Source of the DNA: Hephaestia mangrovi
Lineage (GTDB): Bacteria; Pseudomonadota; Alphaproteobacteria; Sphingomonadales; Sphingomonadaceae
Length of the DNA stretch: 64,000 nt
NCBI RefSeq assembly: GCF_019880555.1
Contig: NZ_JAINVU010000002.1
Coordinates: 558,001-622,000 of the forward strand
Direction: 5' to 3'
Shown here: piece by piece, positions 47,720 to 56,021 of the stretch
How the letters are laid out: the number at the start of each line of letters is the position of its first letter
Numbering within the stretch: position 1 is the first letter of the stretch
Program-made: the position numbers and the translations under genes
Notes under the pieces: model-generated
The model's input: the letters and a program-made list of their open reading frames with translations, nothing else
Told to the model about the DNA's origin: nothing
Databases searched by the model: none

Positions 47720-48392
47720 GGGTTTCGATCGCATCGAAGTCGGGATCGGCCTGGCGGAACTTGCGGCGGATGCGCTTGATATGGCTGTCGATGGTGCGAT
47801 CGTCGACATAGATGTCGTCGTGATAGGCCGCGTCCATCAGCTGGTTCCGCGTCTTCACCACGCCGGGGCGCTGCGCCAGCGTTTCGAGGATCAGGAATTC
47901 GGTGACGGTGAGCGTAACGTTCTTGCCGCCCCAGGTGACGCGATGGCGCGCCGGGTCCATCGACAGCCGCCCGCGCTCGAGCTTTTCCACGCTCGTCTCG
48001 GCATCCTCGTCGCCCGGTTTCTGCGCCAGCTCGGTGCGGCGCAGGATCGCCCGGGTCCGCGCGATCAGCAGGCGCTGCGAAAACGGCTTGGCGATGTAAT
48101 CGTCGGCCCCCATCGCCAGGCCCAGCGCCTCGTCCAGCTCGTCGTCCTTGGACGTCAGGAAGATCACCGGCACGCTGCTTTTCTCGCGCAGCCGGCGCAG
48201 CAGCTCCAGGCCGTCCATTCGCGGCATCTTGATGTCGAAGATCGCCAGATCGGGCGGATTGTCGGTGAGCGCCTTCAGCGCCGTCTCGCCGTCCGAATAG
48301 ACGCGCGTCAGGAACCCCTCGGCCTGCAATGCGATCGACACCGAGGTCAGGATGTTGCGGTCGTCGTCGACGAGCGCGATCGTAGCCGTCAT
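47685..48392 (-). CDS. chvI: Response regulator ChvI
   Basis: A 235-residue OmpR-type regulator, the partner of ChvG. Receiver domain with the acidic pair in LVDDDRN, the phospho-accepting Asp in [12 protein letters not shown], and the Lys in KPFSQRLL; then a winged helix with [12 protein letters not shown] and [16 protein letters not shown]. The frame runs on 20 codons upstream of the ATG at 48392, which is the family start. First gene of the operon chvI-chvG-hprK-rapZ-EIIA-ptsH-methylase. Confidence 0.95.
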   Translation of the reverse strand: MTATIALVDDDRNILTSVSIALQAEGFLTRVYSDGETALKALTDNPPDLAIFDIKMPRMDGLELLRRLREKSSVPVIFLTSKDDELDEALGLAMGADDYIAKPFSQRLLIARTRAILRRTELAQKPGDEDAETSVEKLERGRLSMDPARHRVTWGGKNVTLTVTEFLILETLAQRPGVVKTRNQLMDAAYHDDIYVDDRTIDSHIKRIRRKFRQADPDFDAIETLYGAGYRFAEE

Positions 48393-48475
48393 TGCGCTTG
48401 CCTCCGTATTGGCCGGGCCTTGTGCCGTAAGCGAAACCGCGCCGGTGCTCAACCATCACGTGCCGGCGCGCCGGC

Positions 48476-49318
48476 TCATCCCTCGCCGGGCGGCTTCAGC
48501 GCCGCGGCCAGCGATGCCGTCCCGCTGCCGCGTCGCGCCGGCTTGGGCTGCGACGGGCTGGGCGACCAGCCGGTGAGAAACACGATGTCGAATGTCTCTG
48601 CGAGACGTCCGTCATCGCCTGCGCGCTCTGCGAACAAGGCGGCAGCGCGGCCAAGCGCGGCGCGCGACAAGGGCTGCCGCTGGGCGAGCATGTTGCTCGC
48701 GCCCATCCCGCGCAGGTCGGCGAGCAGCGTGCCGAGGCTCGCATAGCGCACCGTGAGCGTCTCCAGATCGGCGACCGGCAGCGCAAAGCCGGCGCGCACC
48801 AGCAGATCGCCGGCCGAGCGCACGTCGATGCGGGGATGCGCGCGCGCTGCCGGGCGGTCGCCTTCGGCGGCGAGCAGCAGGCTGCGCAGCGTGGCGAGGC
48901 TGTCGCCGCCGACGAACGCGGCGAGGAACAGGCCGTCGGGCTGCAGCATCCGCCGGGCGAGCGTCAGCGCCCCGGGCAAATCGTTGACGCTGTCCAGCAC
49001 GCCGGCCGAGACGACCAGGTCGAACGTGCCATCGGCAAAGGGTGGCCGGTCTTCATCGGCCTGCACTCCGCCGGATGAGCGCGCGAACCGATATCCGGCA
49101 TCGAGCCGCGCGATCCGCGCGCCGGGCGGCGGCGTGAACGCACCGTCGAAGCTGCCGAGATCGAGCACGGCGCCGAAGCCGCGCTTCACCGTCTCGAGGC
49201 GATCCATGATACCGTCGAGCATTGCCGCCCGAAGGAAATCGTGCGCACTGTATTGCGCGGCGGCGCGGTCGCGGCGACGGCGGCGCAGGGTGCGGTCGAA
49301 AAGGTCAGGCGTGCTCAC
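48476..49318 (-). CDS. SAM-dependent methyltransferase, BioC/NDUFAF5-like
   Basis: A 280-residue class I methyltransferase with a degenerate SAM loop VLDLGSFDGAF, the DLVVSAGVLDSVNDLPGAL segment and FLAAFVGGDSLATLRS, which resemble the NDUFAF5/BioC branch. It starts at a GTG at 49318; the frame is open much further upstream, but that part is antisense to comF. It ends 84 bases before chvI and is divergent from comF by 48 bases. Target unknown; a metabolic or respiratory-complex assembly role is possible. Confidence 0.85.
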   Translation of the reverse strand: MSTPDLFDRTLRRRRRDRAAAQYSAHDFLRAAMLDGIMDRLETVKRGFGAVLDLGSFDGAFTPPPGARIARLDAGYRFARSSGGVQADEDRPPFADGTFDLVVSAGVLDSVNDLPGALTLARRMLQPDGLFLAAFVGGDSLATLRSLLLAAEGDRPAARAHPRIDVRSAGDLLVRAGFALPVADLETLTVRYASLGTLLADLRGMGASNMLAQRQPLSRAALGRAAALFAERAGDDGRLAETFDIVFLTGWSPSPSQPKPARRGSGTASLAAALKPPGEG

Positions 49319-49366
49319 GCCGGGCCTTGTGGCGATCGATGAGGGGCGCGGCAAGGGGGGCAGGAT

Positions 49367-50098
49367 ATGCGAACATTGCGCCGCGCGGCCGCGATCGCCG
49401 TCGATCTCGCTTTGCCGCCGCGTTGCCCCGGATGCGGCGCGGTGACGCGCGCCCCGCACCGTTTTTGCCCCGATTGCTGGCAGGCGCTCCACTTTCTTGG
49501 TCCGCCGTGGTGCGCCGGCTGCCAGGCCCCGTTCGCTTATGATCGCGGCGAAGGCGCCTTGTGCGGCGATTGCCTTGCCCGGCCGCCGCGCCATTCCGGC
49601 ATCTTCGCAGCCGTCGCCTATGGCGACATCGCACGGAACGTCGCGCTCAAGCTCAAATATGGCGGACGGATGGCTCTGGCCGAAACGATGGCGGGCCCGA
49701 TGGTCAGGCGGTTTCCGGCCAATACCGACCTGATCGTTCCGGTGCCGCTGCATCGCCGCCGCCTGCGATCGCGCGGGTTCAATCAGGCCGCGCTGATCGC
49801 CGCCGCGATCGGTCGTGAAACCGACGTGCCGAGCGACCTCTTCCTGCTCGAGCGGCGACGCGCGACGCCGGTGCTGCGCGGGCTCGGCGCCAGGCAGCGA
49901 GTTGCCGCGGTCAGCGGCGCCTTTTCGGTTCCTGACCGCCGCAAACCGGCGCTGCGCGGCAAGCGGCTGGTCCTCGTCGACGATGTCCATACCAGCGGCG
50001 CGACCGCCGCGGCCTGCACGGCCGCTTTGCTCGCCGCGGGCGCGGCGAGCGTCGCCATCCTGTGCTGGGCGCGCGTCCTCGACGGCGAGAGTGATTGA
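49367..50098 (+). CDS. comF: ComF-family phosphoribosyltransferase-like protein
   Basis: A 243-residue protein with a zinc ribbon of paired cysteines (CPGCG, CPDCW, CAGCQ, CGDC within residues 20-75), a middle KLKYGGRMALAE helix, and a type I PRTase PRPP loop VLVDDVHTSGATAAAC. ComF homologues help import single-stranded DNA in competent species; in most alphaproteobacteria the function is untested. The ATG is preceded by a GCAGGA Shine-Dalgarno. grxC follows 31 bases later. Confidence 0.92.
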   Translation: MRTLRRAAAIAVDLALPPRCPGCGAVTRAPHRFCPDCWQALHFLGPPWCAGCQAPFAYDRGEGALCGDCLARPPRHSGIFAAVAYGDIARNVALKLKYGGRMALAETMAGPMVRRFPANTDLIVPVPLHRRRLRSRGFNQAALIAAAIGRETDVPSDLFLLERRRATPVLRGLGARQRVAAVSGAFSVPDRRKPALRGKRLVLVDDVHTSGATAAACTAALLAAGAASVAILCWARVLDGESD

Positions 50099-50129
50099 CA
50101 AGCGCCCCGCCGCGCCACACCTCGGCTTC

Positions 50130-50387
50130 ATGGCGAAAGTTGAAATCTACACCAAGGCATTCTGCGGCTATTGCCACCGGGCGAAGGCATTGCTCGAGGG
50201 CAAGCAGGCCGCGTTCGAGGAATATGACATCACCATGGGCGGGCCGAAGCGCGCCGAGATGATCGATCGTGCCGGCGGCCGCACCACGGTGCCGCAGATC
50301 TTCATCGATGGCGCTCATATCGGCGGGTCGGATGAGCTTGCCGCGCTCGATCGCGGCGGCAGGCTGGATGCGCTGCTGGCGCCATGA
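50130..50387 (+). CDS. grxC: Glutaredoxin 3
   Basis: An 85-residue dithiol glutaredoxin with the active site CGYC (Cys12, Cys15), the cis-Pro loop TTVPQIFID and GGSDEL, all typical. It reduces protein or glutathione disulfides. The start ATG at 50130 gives the normal length. Its end overlaps the next gene by 4 bp, which acts on a glutathione product, so the pairing makes sense. Confidence 0.96.
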   Translation: MAKVEIYTKAFCGYCHRAKALLEGKQAAFEEYDITMGGPKRAEMIDRAGGRTTVPQIFIDGAHIGGSDELAALDRGGRLDALLAP

Positions 50388-51208
50388 AGATCGCGCTGGC
50401 GCAGATGACGAGTGGGATCGACCCCGCCGCGAACGCCCGAACGGTTGCCGAGGCGATCGCCGAGGCAGCCGCCGGCAGCGCGGCGATGCTGTTCACGCCG
50501 GAAATGTCCGGCGTGCTCGATCGCGATCGCGCGCGCGCTGCCAATAGCATTGCGTCCGAACAGCAGGACGTCACGCTCGCCGCGGCGCGCGACGCGGCGG
50601 CCAGGCACGGCATCTGGGTTCACATCGGCTCGCTGGCATTGCGTCGCGACGACGGCAAATTCGCCAACCGCGGCTTCGTCATCGATGCCGCGGGCGAGAT
50701 CCGTACCCGCTACGACAAGCTGCATCTGTTCGACGTCGATCTGCCCACCGGTGAAAGCTGGCGCGAATCGGCGGCCTATGCGGCGGGTGAAACGGCGGTG
50801 GTGGTCGATACGCCGGTCGGCACCTTGGGCCTGTCGATCTGCTACGATCTGCGCTTCGCCGATCTCTATCGCGCCTTGTCCAGCGCGGGCGCTACGATCC
50901 TGTCGGTCCCTGCCGCTTTCACCCGCCCCACCGGTGCCGCGCATTGGCACCTATTGATGCGCGCCCGGGCTATCGAATCGGGCGCGTTCGTCGTCGCCGC
51001 GGCGCAAACCGGCACGCATGAGGACGGCCGGGCGACCTACGGCCATTCGCTCGTCATTGGCCCCTGGGGCGATATCCTGCTCGACATGGGCGAAGCGGCC
51101 GGTGTCGCCTTCGCCGAAATCGACCTTGAAAGCGTTGCGGCGGTGCGGGCCCGCATTCCGGTGCTCGCACACCGGCGTGCGATCCCGCAGGTGGAGCATG
51201 TGCGATGA
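50384..51208 (+). CDS. Nitrilase-family amidase, probable deaminated-glutathione amidase
   Basis: A 274-residue carbon-nitrogen hydrolase with the E-K-C triad: Glu40 in LFTPEMSG, Lys in YDKLHLFDVD, Cys in GLSICYDLRFADLYR. The set of residues around the Lys and Cys fits the Nit1/YbeM group, which hydrolyses the damage product deaminated glutathione. Co-translated with grxC and the DUF1178 gene, a pairing seen in many alphaproteobacteria. Confidence 0.92.
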   Translation: MKIALAQMTSGIDPAANARTVAEAIAEAAAGSAAMLFTPEMSGVLDRDRARAANSIASEQQDVTLAAARDAAARHGIWVHIGSLALRRDDGKFANRGFVIDAAGEIRTRYDKLHLFDVDLPTGESWRESAAYAAGETAVVVDTPVGTLGLSICYDLRFADLYRALSSAGATILSVPAAFTRPTGAAHWHLLMRARAIESGAFVVAAAQTGTHEDGRATYGHSLVIGPWGDILLDMGEAAGVAFAEIDLESVAAVRARIPVLAHRRAIPQVEHVR

Positions 51209-51642
51209 TCGTCTATGATCTGCGATGCACGACCGGGCATGTGTTCGAGGCGTGGTTCGGATCGAGCCGCGATTATGAGGATCAGCGCGCCCGCGGCTTG
51301 CTCGAATGCCCGCTTTGCGGCGACCGCGAGATCGGCAAGGCGGTGATGGCGCCCAACGTGCCGGCAAAGGGCAACACGAAGATCGAGGCGCGGCCGCCGG
51401 ACCCGGCAGCGGTGAAGGCCGCGCTTGCCGCGCTCGCCGCTGCCCAGCGCAAGGCGCTCGATGGCTCGACCTGGGTCGGCACCGGCTTCGCGACAAAGGC
51501 GCGCGCGATGCACGATGGCGAGATCGATCACGCCCCGATCCATGGCCAGGCCAGCGCCGCCGAAGCCCGAGACCTGATCGAGGATGGCATTCCGGTGGCG
51601 CCGCTCCTGTTCCCCGTCGAGCCGCCCGAGACACGCAATTGA
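51205..51642 (+). CDS. DUF1178 protein
   Basis: A 145-residue protein of unknown function. The N-terminal MIVYDLRCTTGHVFEAWF carries one Cys, and CPLCG is nearby, so a zinc-binding knuckle is likely. The C-terminus ends with GIPVAPLLFP, the family signature. It overlaps the amidase gene by 4 bp. This trio (glutaredoxin, amidase, DUF1178) is a stable neighbourhood, but no role is known. Confidence 0.93.
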   Translation: MIVYDLRCTTGHVFEAWFGSSRDYEDQRARGLLECPLCGDREIGKAVMAPNVPAKGNTKIEARPPDPAAVKAALAALAAAQRKALDGSTWVGTGFATKARAMHDGEIDHAPIHGQASAAEARDLIEDGIPVAPLLFPVEPPETRN

Positions 51643-51678
51643 CCGTTCCCGCGCACGCCTCTACGACGCGGCGCGCGT

Positions 51679-51755
51679 GCCCCCGTAGCTCAGCAGGATA
51701 GAGCGACGGTTTCCTAAACCGCAGGCCAGAGGTTCGAGTCCTCTCGGGGGCACCA
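51679..51755 (+). tRNA. tRNA-Arg (CCT)
   Basis: A full cloverleaf: acceptor GCCCCCG / CGGGGGC, D-stem GCTC / GAGC, anticodon loop TTCCTAA with anticodon CCT (reads AGG), T-arm AGAGG TTCGAGT CCTCT, and an encoded CCA end. The top pair of the anticodon stem is A-C as read. It ends three bases before the stop of the convergent dinB. Confidence 0.96.
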
Positions 51756-51758
51756 GCA

Positions 51759-52829
51759 TCAGAACACCAGCGCCATTTGCGCCTCGGCGTGCGGTTCGGG
51801 CGCCGCGAAGCCCGATACCGTGACGCCGAGCAGCCGGATGCCGGTGCGCGGCGGGTAGATCGTCCGGACCAGTTCGACAGCCACGGTGCGCAGCGTGTCG
51901 CGATCGGCGACGGGGCGGGGCAGGGTGCGACTGCGCGTGGCGATCTTGAAATCGGCGAACTTGATCTTCGTCGTCACCGTGCGGCCGTACATTTCGGCCT
52001 TCTCGCACCACGCCCAGACGTCGTCCGCCTGGCCGATCAGGCCGGCCTCGATCGCGGCGGGATCGGTCAAGTCGACATCGAAAGTGGTTTCCGATCCCGA
52101 GGATTTGCGCGCGCGATGCGGCGATACCGGCCGATGATCCTCGCCGCGCGAAATCGAATGATACCAGCGCCCCGCCTTGCCGAACCGCCGTTCGAGAAAT
52201 GCGACATCCTGCGCGCGCAGATCGGCGCCGGTGAAAATCCCCATCCGGTTCATCTTCGCCGCGGTCTTCGGCCCGATGCCGTGGAACCGGCCGACCTCGA
52301 GGCCGGCGACCACGTCCGGGCCGCGCGCGGGCGTGATGACGCATTGCCCGTTCGGCTTGTTCATGTCCGACGCTAGCTTGGCGAGCAGCTTGTTGTACGA
52401 AATGCCGGCGGATGCCGTCAGCTTCGTCTCGGAAAGGATGCGGGCGCGGATTTCCAGTGCCGTATCGGTCGCGGACGGCAGGCCGCGGCGGTTTTCGGTG
52501 ACGTCGAGATAAGCCTCGTCGAGCGACAGCGGCTCGATCAGGTCGGTATAATCAGCGAAGATTTCGCGAATCTGCCGGGAAACCGCTCGATAGACGTCGA
52601 AACGATGCCGCACGAAGATGAGGTCGGGGCATAATCGCGCCGCCGTCACTGATGGCATCGCCGAGCGCACCCCGAACCGGCGCGCCTCGTAACTGGCCGC
52701 CGCCACGACGCCGCGCCCGCCCGAGCCGCCGACCGCCACGGGCTTGCCGCGTAACTCGGGATGATCGCGCTGCTCCACCGACGCGAAGAAGGCGTCCATG
52801 TCGACATGGATGATCTTGCGGCCGGTCAT
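51759..52829 (-). CDS. dinB: DNA polymerase IV (Y-family)
   Basis: A 356-residue translesion polymerase. Catalytic motifs HVDMDAFFASVEQ (residue 8) and SLDEAYLDVT, the RFHGIGPKTAAKM thumb helix-hairpin-helix, and a little-finger domain. The C-terminal end QMALVF fits a beta-clamp-binding motif (QxxLxF). It is divergent from a 35-residue membrane peptide gene and btaA. Family is secure. Confidence 0.96.
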   Translation of the reverse strand: MTGRKIIHVDMDAFFASVEQRDHPELRGKPVAVGGSGGRGVVAAASYEARRFGVRSAMPSVTAARLCPDLIFVRHRFDVYRAVSRQIREIFADYTDLIEPLSLDEAYLDVTENRRGLPSATDTALEIRARILSETKLTASAGISYNKLLAKLASDMNKPNGQCVITPARGPDVVAGLEVGRFHGIGPKTAAKMNRMGIFTGADLRAQDVAFLERRFGKAGRWYHSISRGEDHRPVSPHRARKSSGSETTFDVDLTDPAAIEAGLIGQADDVWAWCEKAEMYGRTVTTKIKFADFKIATRSRTLPRPVADRDTLRTVAVELVRTIYPPRTGIRLLGVTVSGFAAPEPHAEAQMALVF

Positions 52830-53006
52830 TGCCGGAACATGATAGGAACGCGCGCGATCAAAGTCACGCGTTTCGAAGTGCGCACTTGTGATGTGCCCCT
52901 CGGCGACTTGTGCGGTGCAGCACCGAATCAGGGTTGCGCCGCCGCAATATTGACGACAGTCTCGCTGTCAATAGCCACGACCAAGACAAAAGGCGGGGAG
53001 AGGAAA

Positions 53007-53114
53007 ATGGATTTGGGGCAATTGGCCATGCTGGCGATTTGCGGCATCGGCACCTTGGGCGCGCTTACTGCCATGGCGTTCTTCGCGCAGAAGAATTCGA
53101 CGCGCAGACCTTAG
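53007..53114 (+). CDS. 35-residue single-pass membrane peptide
   Basis: A short gene with a good Shine-Dalgarno (GGGGAGAGG five bases before the ATG). The product has a short start (MDLGQ), one hydrophobic helix (LAMLAICGIGTLGALTAMAFF) and a basic end (QKNSTRRP). It lies between the divergent dinB and btaA with its own gap on both sides. The signal plus helix plus basic tail support a real small protein, but there is no family to confirm it. Confidence 0.5.
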   Translation: MDLGQLAMLAICGIGTLGALTAMAFFAQKNSTRRP

Positions 53115-53194
53115 TTTTATCTTGCAGGGATCGGGGCCGGCGGCCGCAGTAAACGGCCGCGGGCGCTGGTTCGATTCACATGATTGACGCGGAC

Positions 53195-53212
53195 TGGTCA
53201 TCGCGGCGTCAT
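53195..53212 (+). promoter_or_regulatory. Weak Pho-box-like repeat upstream of btaA
   Basis: Two 7-base units, TGGTCAT and GCGTCAT, sit 11 bases apart, the spacing of a Pho box; both end in GTCAT like the CTGTCAT consensus. They lie 36 bases before the btaA ATG. Betaine lipids are made under phosphate shortage in other bacteria, so PhoB control would make sense. The match is partial, and could be chance in a repetitive stretch. Confidence 0.3.
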
Positions 53213-53247
53213 CGCCGCGGCGTAGCGGCGCGGCGGGGAGAACCGCC

Positions 53248-54474
53248 ATGCCCGATCGGTCGTATGCCAATGGCGCTGTCCGCGCCGCCGTCCACCGCCA
53301 CCGCCAACTTAGCCGCCAGGGGCTGCTCGAACGCGCCTTCACCTTCGCCTTCCGCGGCCTGGTCTATGCGCAGATCTGGGAAGACCCCGCGGTCGACCTC
53401 GAAGCACTGGCCGTCACCCCCGATTGCCACATCGTCACGATTGCCTCGGGCGGGTGTAACGTATTGAGTTATTTGACGGCTGATCCGCGCGCGATCACCG
53501 CGGTCGACCTCAATACGGCGCACGTCGCGCTCAACAAACTCAAGCTCGCGGCGGCGCGCCATCTGCCCGATCACGCCCACTTCCGCCGCTTCTTCGCGAT
53601 CGCCACCCGCGACAACATCGCAGCCTATCACCAATATGTCGCCCCGCACCTCGATGACGTCACCCGCCGCTATTGGGAAGGGCGGGGGCTCAATGGGCGC
53701 CGTCGCATCAGCGGTTTTGCGTCGGGGTTCTATAAGCGCGGGCTGCTCGGTCATTTCATTGGTGCCGCGCATCTGCTCGCGCGGCTTCATGGCATCGATC
53801 CCGGCGTTATCCTCTCTGCTCGTTCGCTCGACGAACAGCGTGCGATTTTCGACGCGAAGCTCGCTCCGTTCTTCGACAGCGGTTTCATCCGCTGGCTCGC
53901 CGACCAGCCCGCCTCGCTGTTCGGGCTCGGCATCCCGCCGGCGCAATACGAAGCGCTGGCCGGCGACCAGGAAATGATCGCAGTGTTGCGCGCCCGGTTG
54001 CAGCGGCTCGCCTGTGATTTCGATATCGCCGACAATTATTTCGCCTGGCAAGCGTTCGGTCGCGGCTATGGTAAGGGGGCTACTGCGCCGGTTCCGCCGT
54101 ATCTGCAGGCTCGTCATTATGCTGCAGTTCGCGATCGCATCGATCGGGTGGAAATTCGCCACGCGAATTTCGTCGATGATCTCGCCGCGCGGGCCGATGC
54201 GACGATCGACCGCTATGTGCTGCTCGATGCGCAGGATTGGATGACCGACGCGCAACTGGCGGCCTTGTGGACCGAGATCACCCGCACTGCCCGTCCCGAG
54301 GCCCGCGTCCTGTTTCGTACCGCCGGCGAGCCGACCATTCTGCCCGGGCGCGTGCCCGATGCCATTCTGTCGCGTTGGGATTATCGCGCCGCGGAGTCGC
54401 GCGATTTCACGCGGCGCGATCGGTCGTCAATCTATGGCGGCGTTCACCTCTATGTGTTGGGAGACCGGGGCTGA
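53248..54474 (+). CDS. btaA: BtaA: SAM:diacylglycerol 3-amino-3-carboxypropyltransferase
   Basis: First step of betaine-lipid (DGTS) synthesis: transfers the aminocarboxypropyl group of SAM to diacylglycerol. The 408-residue DUF3419 protein has FAFRGLVYAQIWEDP, TIASGGCNVLSYL, AVDLNTAHVALNKLKL and the later NYFAWQAF and RYVLLDAQDWM segments that mark BtaA. The ATG has a GGGGAG Shine-Dalgarno. btaB follows, and the two overlap if btaB uses its CTG start. Its presence predicts phosphorus-free membrane lipids in this organism. Confidence 0.93.
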   Translation: MPDRSYANGAVRAAVHRHRQLSRQGLLERAFTFAFRGLVYAQIWEDPAVDLEALAVTPDCHIVTIASGGCNVLSYLTADPRAITAVDLNTAHVALNKLKLAAARHLPDHAHFRRFFAIATRDNIAAYHQYVAPHLDDVTRRYWEGRGLNGRRRISGFASGFYKRGLLGHFIGAAHLLARLHGIDPGVILSARSLDEQRAIFDAKLAPFFDSGFIRWLADQPASLFGLGIPPAQYEALAGDQEMIAVLRARLQRLACDFDIADNYFAWQAFGRGYGKGATAPVPPYLQARHYAAVRDRIDRVEIRHANFVDDLAARADATIDRYVLLDAQDWMTDAQLAALWTEITRTARPEARVLFRTAGEPTILPGRVPDAILSRWDYRAAESRDFTRRDRSSIYGGVHLYVLGDRG

Positions 54475-54497
54475 CCGCGCACGACCACGCCGATCGC

Positions 54498-55106
54498 ATG
54501 GACGCGATGTATCGCACCCAGCGCCACATCTATGACCTGACCCGCAAATATTATCTGCTCGGGCGCGACCGCCTGATCCGCGAACTCGCACCGCCGCCGG
54601 ATGGCACCATCTTGGAGATCGGCTGCGGCACCGGGCGAAACCTGATCGCGGCCGCACGTGCCTGGCCGCGGGCCCGCCTTTATGGCCTCGATATCTCCAA
54701 TGAAATGCTGGCAACCGCCCGCAACAACGTCGCGCGTGCCGGGCTTGCCGATCGAATTCGGCTCGCTCAAGCCGATGCCGCCGATTTCGACCTGCTGGCG
54801 TTATGCGGGTGCCAGCGTGTCGATCGCGCTTTTCTTTCGTACACCCTGTCGATGATCCCGCCGTGGCAGGCCGCGATCGCCAACGCCGTTGCTATCGCCG
54901 ACCGCGTCCACATCGTCGATTTCGGCCAGCAGGAACGGCTGCCCGCAGTGTTCCGGAAGGGCCTGCTCGCCTGGCTCCGCCGCTTCCACGTAACCCCGCG
55001 CGCCAACCTCCACGCCGAAGCGAAAACGATCGCCGCGCAGTGGAACCTGACAGCCGAAACTGCGTCTCACTATCGCGGCTACGCCTGGAGCGCCGTGCTC
55101 GGCTGA
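54498..55106 (+). CDS. btaB: BtaB: diacylglyceryl-homoserine N-methyltransferase
   Basis: Methylates the amino group made by BtaA three times to give DGTS. The 202-residue SAM methyltransferase has IYDLTRKYYLLGRDRL at its start, the SAM loop LEIGCGTGRNL and GLDISNEMLATAR. The ATG at 54498 has no Shine-Dalgarno. A CTG at 54471, overlapping the btaA stop as CTGA and preceded by GGGAG, would add nine residues that resemble other BtaB starts, so the true start may be that CTG. Confidence 0.91.
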   Translation: MDAMYRTQRHIYDLTRKYYLLGRDRLIRELAPPPDGTILEIGCGTGRNLIAAARAWPRARLYGLDISNEMLATARNNVARAGLADRIRLAQADAADFDLLALCGCQRVDRAFLSYTLSMIPPWQAAIANAVAIADRVHIVDFGQQERLPAVFRKGLLAWLRRFHVTPRANLHAEAKTIAAQWNLTAETASHYRGYAWSAVLG

Positions 55107-55120
55107 ACTGGTGGAGGGGG

Positions 55121-55196
55121 TGGCTCCCTGAGTAGGATTCGAACCTACGGCCGCTCGATTAACAGTCGAGAGCTCTACCGCTGAGCTATCAGGGAA
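55121..55196 (-). tRNA. tRNA-Asn (GTT)
   Basis: A cloverleaf on the minus strand: acceptor TTCCCTG / CAGGGAG region with an encoded CCA, D-stem GCTC / GAGC, anticodon stem CTCGA / TCGAG closing the loop CTGTTAA, anticodon GTT, and T-loop TTCGAAT. It lies in the gap between btaB and nadK. Confidence 0.95.
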
Positions 55197-55244
55197 CGAT
55201 GTCGAGGGCGGCTCTATACCGCCTCGAATTCAGGATGCAACCCA

Positions 55245-56021
55245 TCACGCGATGAATTGCTCCATCGTGATGCGATCATCGAGCGCGTGTTCGGGATCGA
55301 ACAGCAATGTGAGATCGCGGGCGCGGTCGATCGCTATCTCGACCTTGGCCACCTCGCGCACCTCGCGCTGGTCGGCGACCGCGCTCACCGGACGTTTGGC
55401 GGCATCGAGCACCCGGATCGAGATGCGCGCCGAATCGGGAACGATCGCGCCACGCCAGCGCCGCGGCCGGAACGGGCTGATCGGCGTCAGCGCCAGCAGT
55501 GACGAGGCGAGGGGCAGAATCGGGCCCTGCGCGGAGAGATTATAGGCGGTAGACCCCGCCGGCGTGGCAACGAGAATGCCGTCGCAAGCAAGTTCGGGCA
55601 GCACCACGCGCTCGTTGAGCGTGACTTCCAGCTTCGCCGTCTGCCGCGTTTCGCGCAGGAACGAGACTTCATTGATCGCCGGAATGACATGCGTTTCGCC
55701 AGAGACCGTCGTCGCCGTCATCCGCAGGGGCGTGACCTTAAACGGCCTGGTCGCGGCCAACCTTGCCTCAAGACCGCTCGACCGCCACTCGTTCATCAGG
55801 AAACCGACCGTCCCCAGGTTCATGCCGAACACCGGCACCACCGGCGTCCGGCGATCGAGTTGGGCGTGAAGCGTCTGCAACATGAATCCGTCGCCGCCCA
55901 AGGCGATCACGGTTTCGGCTTCGGCGATCGGCACCCATTCATAGCGCTCGCGCAAATCCACCGCCGCAGCCTGGGCTTGCGGCGTCGGCGAGGCGAGGAG
56001 GGCACGGCGGGCGCCGTTCAT
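55245..56021 (-). CDS. nadK: NAD kinase
   Basis: Makes NADP from NAD. The 258-residue protein has the GGDG motif in IALGGDGFMLQTL, the loop GMNLGTVGFLMNE, and the second signature GILVATPAGSTAYNLSAQGP. The long upstream frame is not part of the gene; the ATG at 56021 overlaps the moaA stop as ATGA, which couples the two. Confidence 0.95.
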   Translation of the reverse strand: MNGARRALLASPTPQAQAAAVDLRERYEWVPIAEAETVIALGGDGFMLQTLHAQLDRRTPVVPVFGMNLGTVGFLMNEWRSSGLEARLAATRPFKVTPLRMTATTVSGETHVIPAINEVSFLRETRQTAKLEVTLNERVVLPELACDGILVATPAGSTAYNLSAQGPILPLASSLLALTPISPFRPRRWRGAIVPDSARISIRVLDAAKRPVSAVADQREVREVAKVEIAIDRARDLTLLFDPEHALDDRITMEQFIA

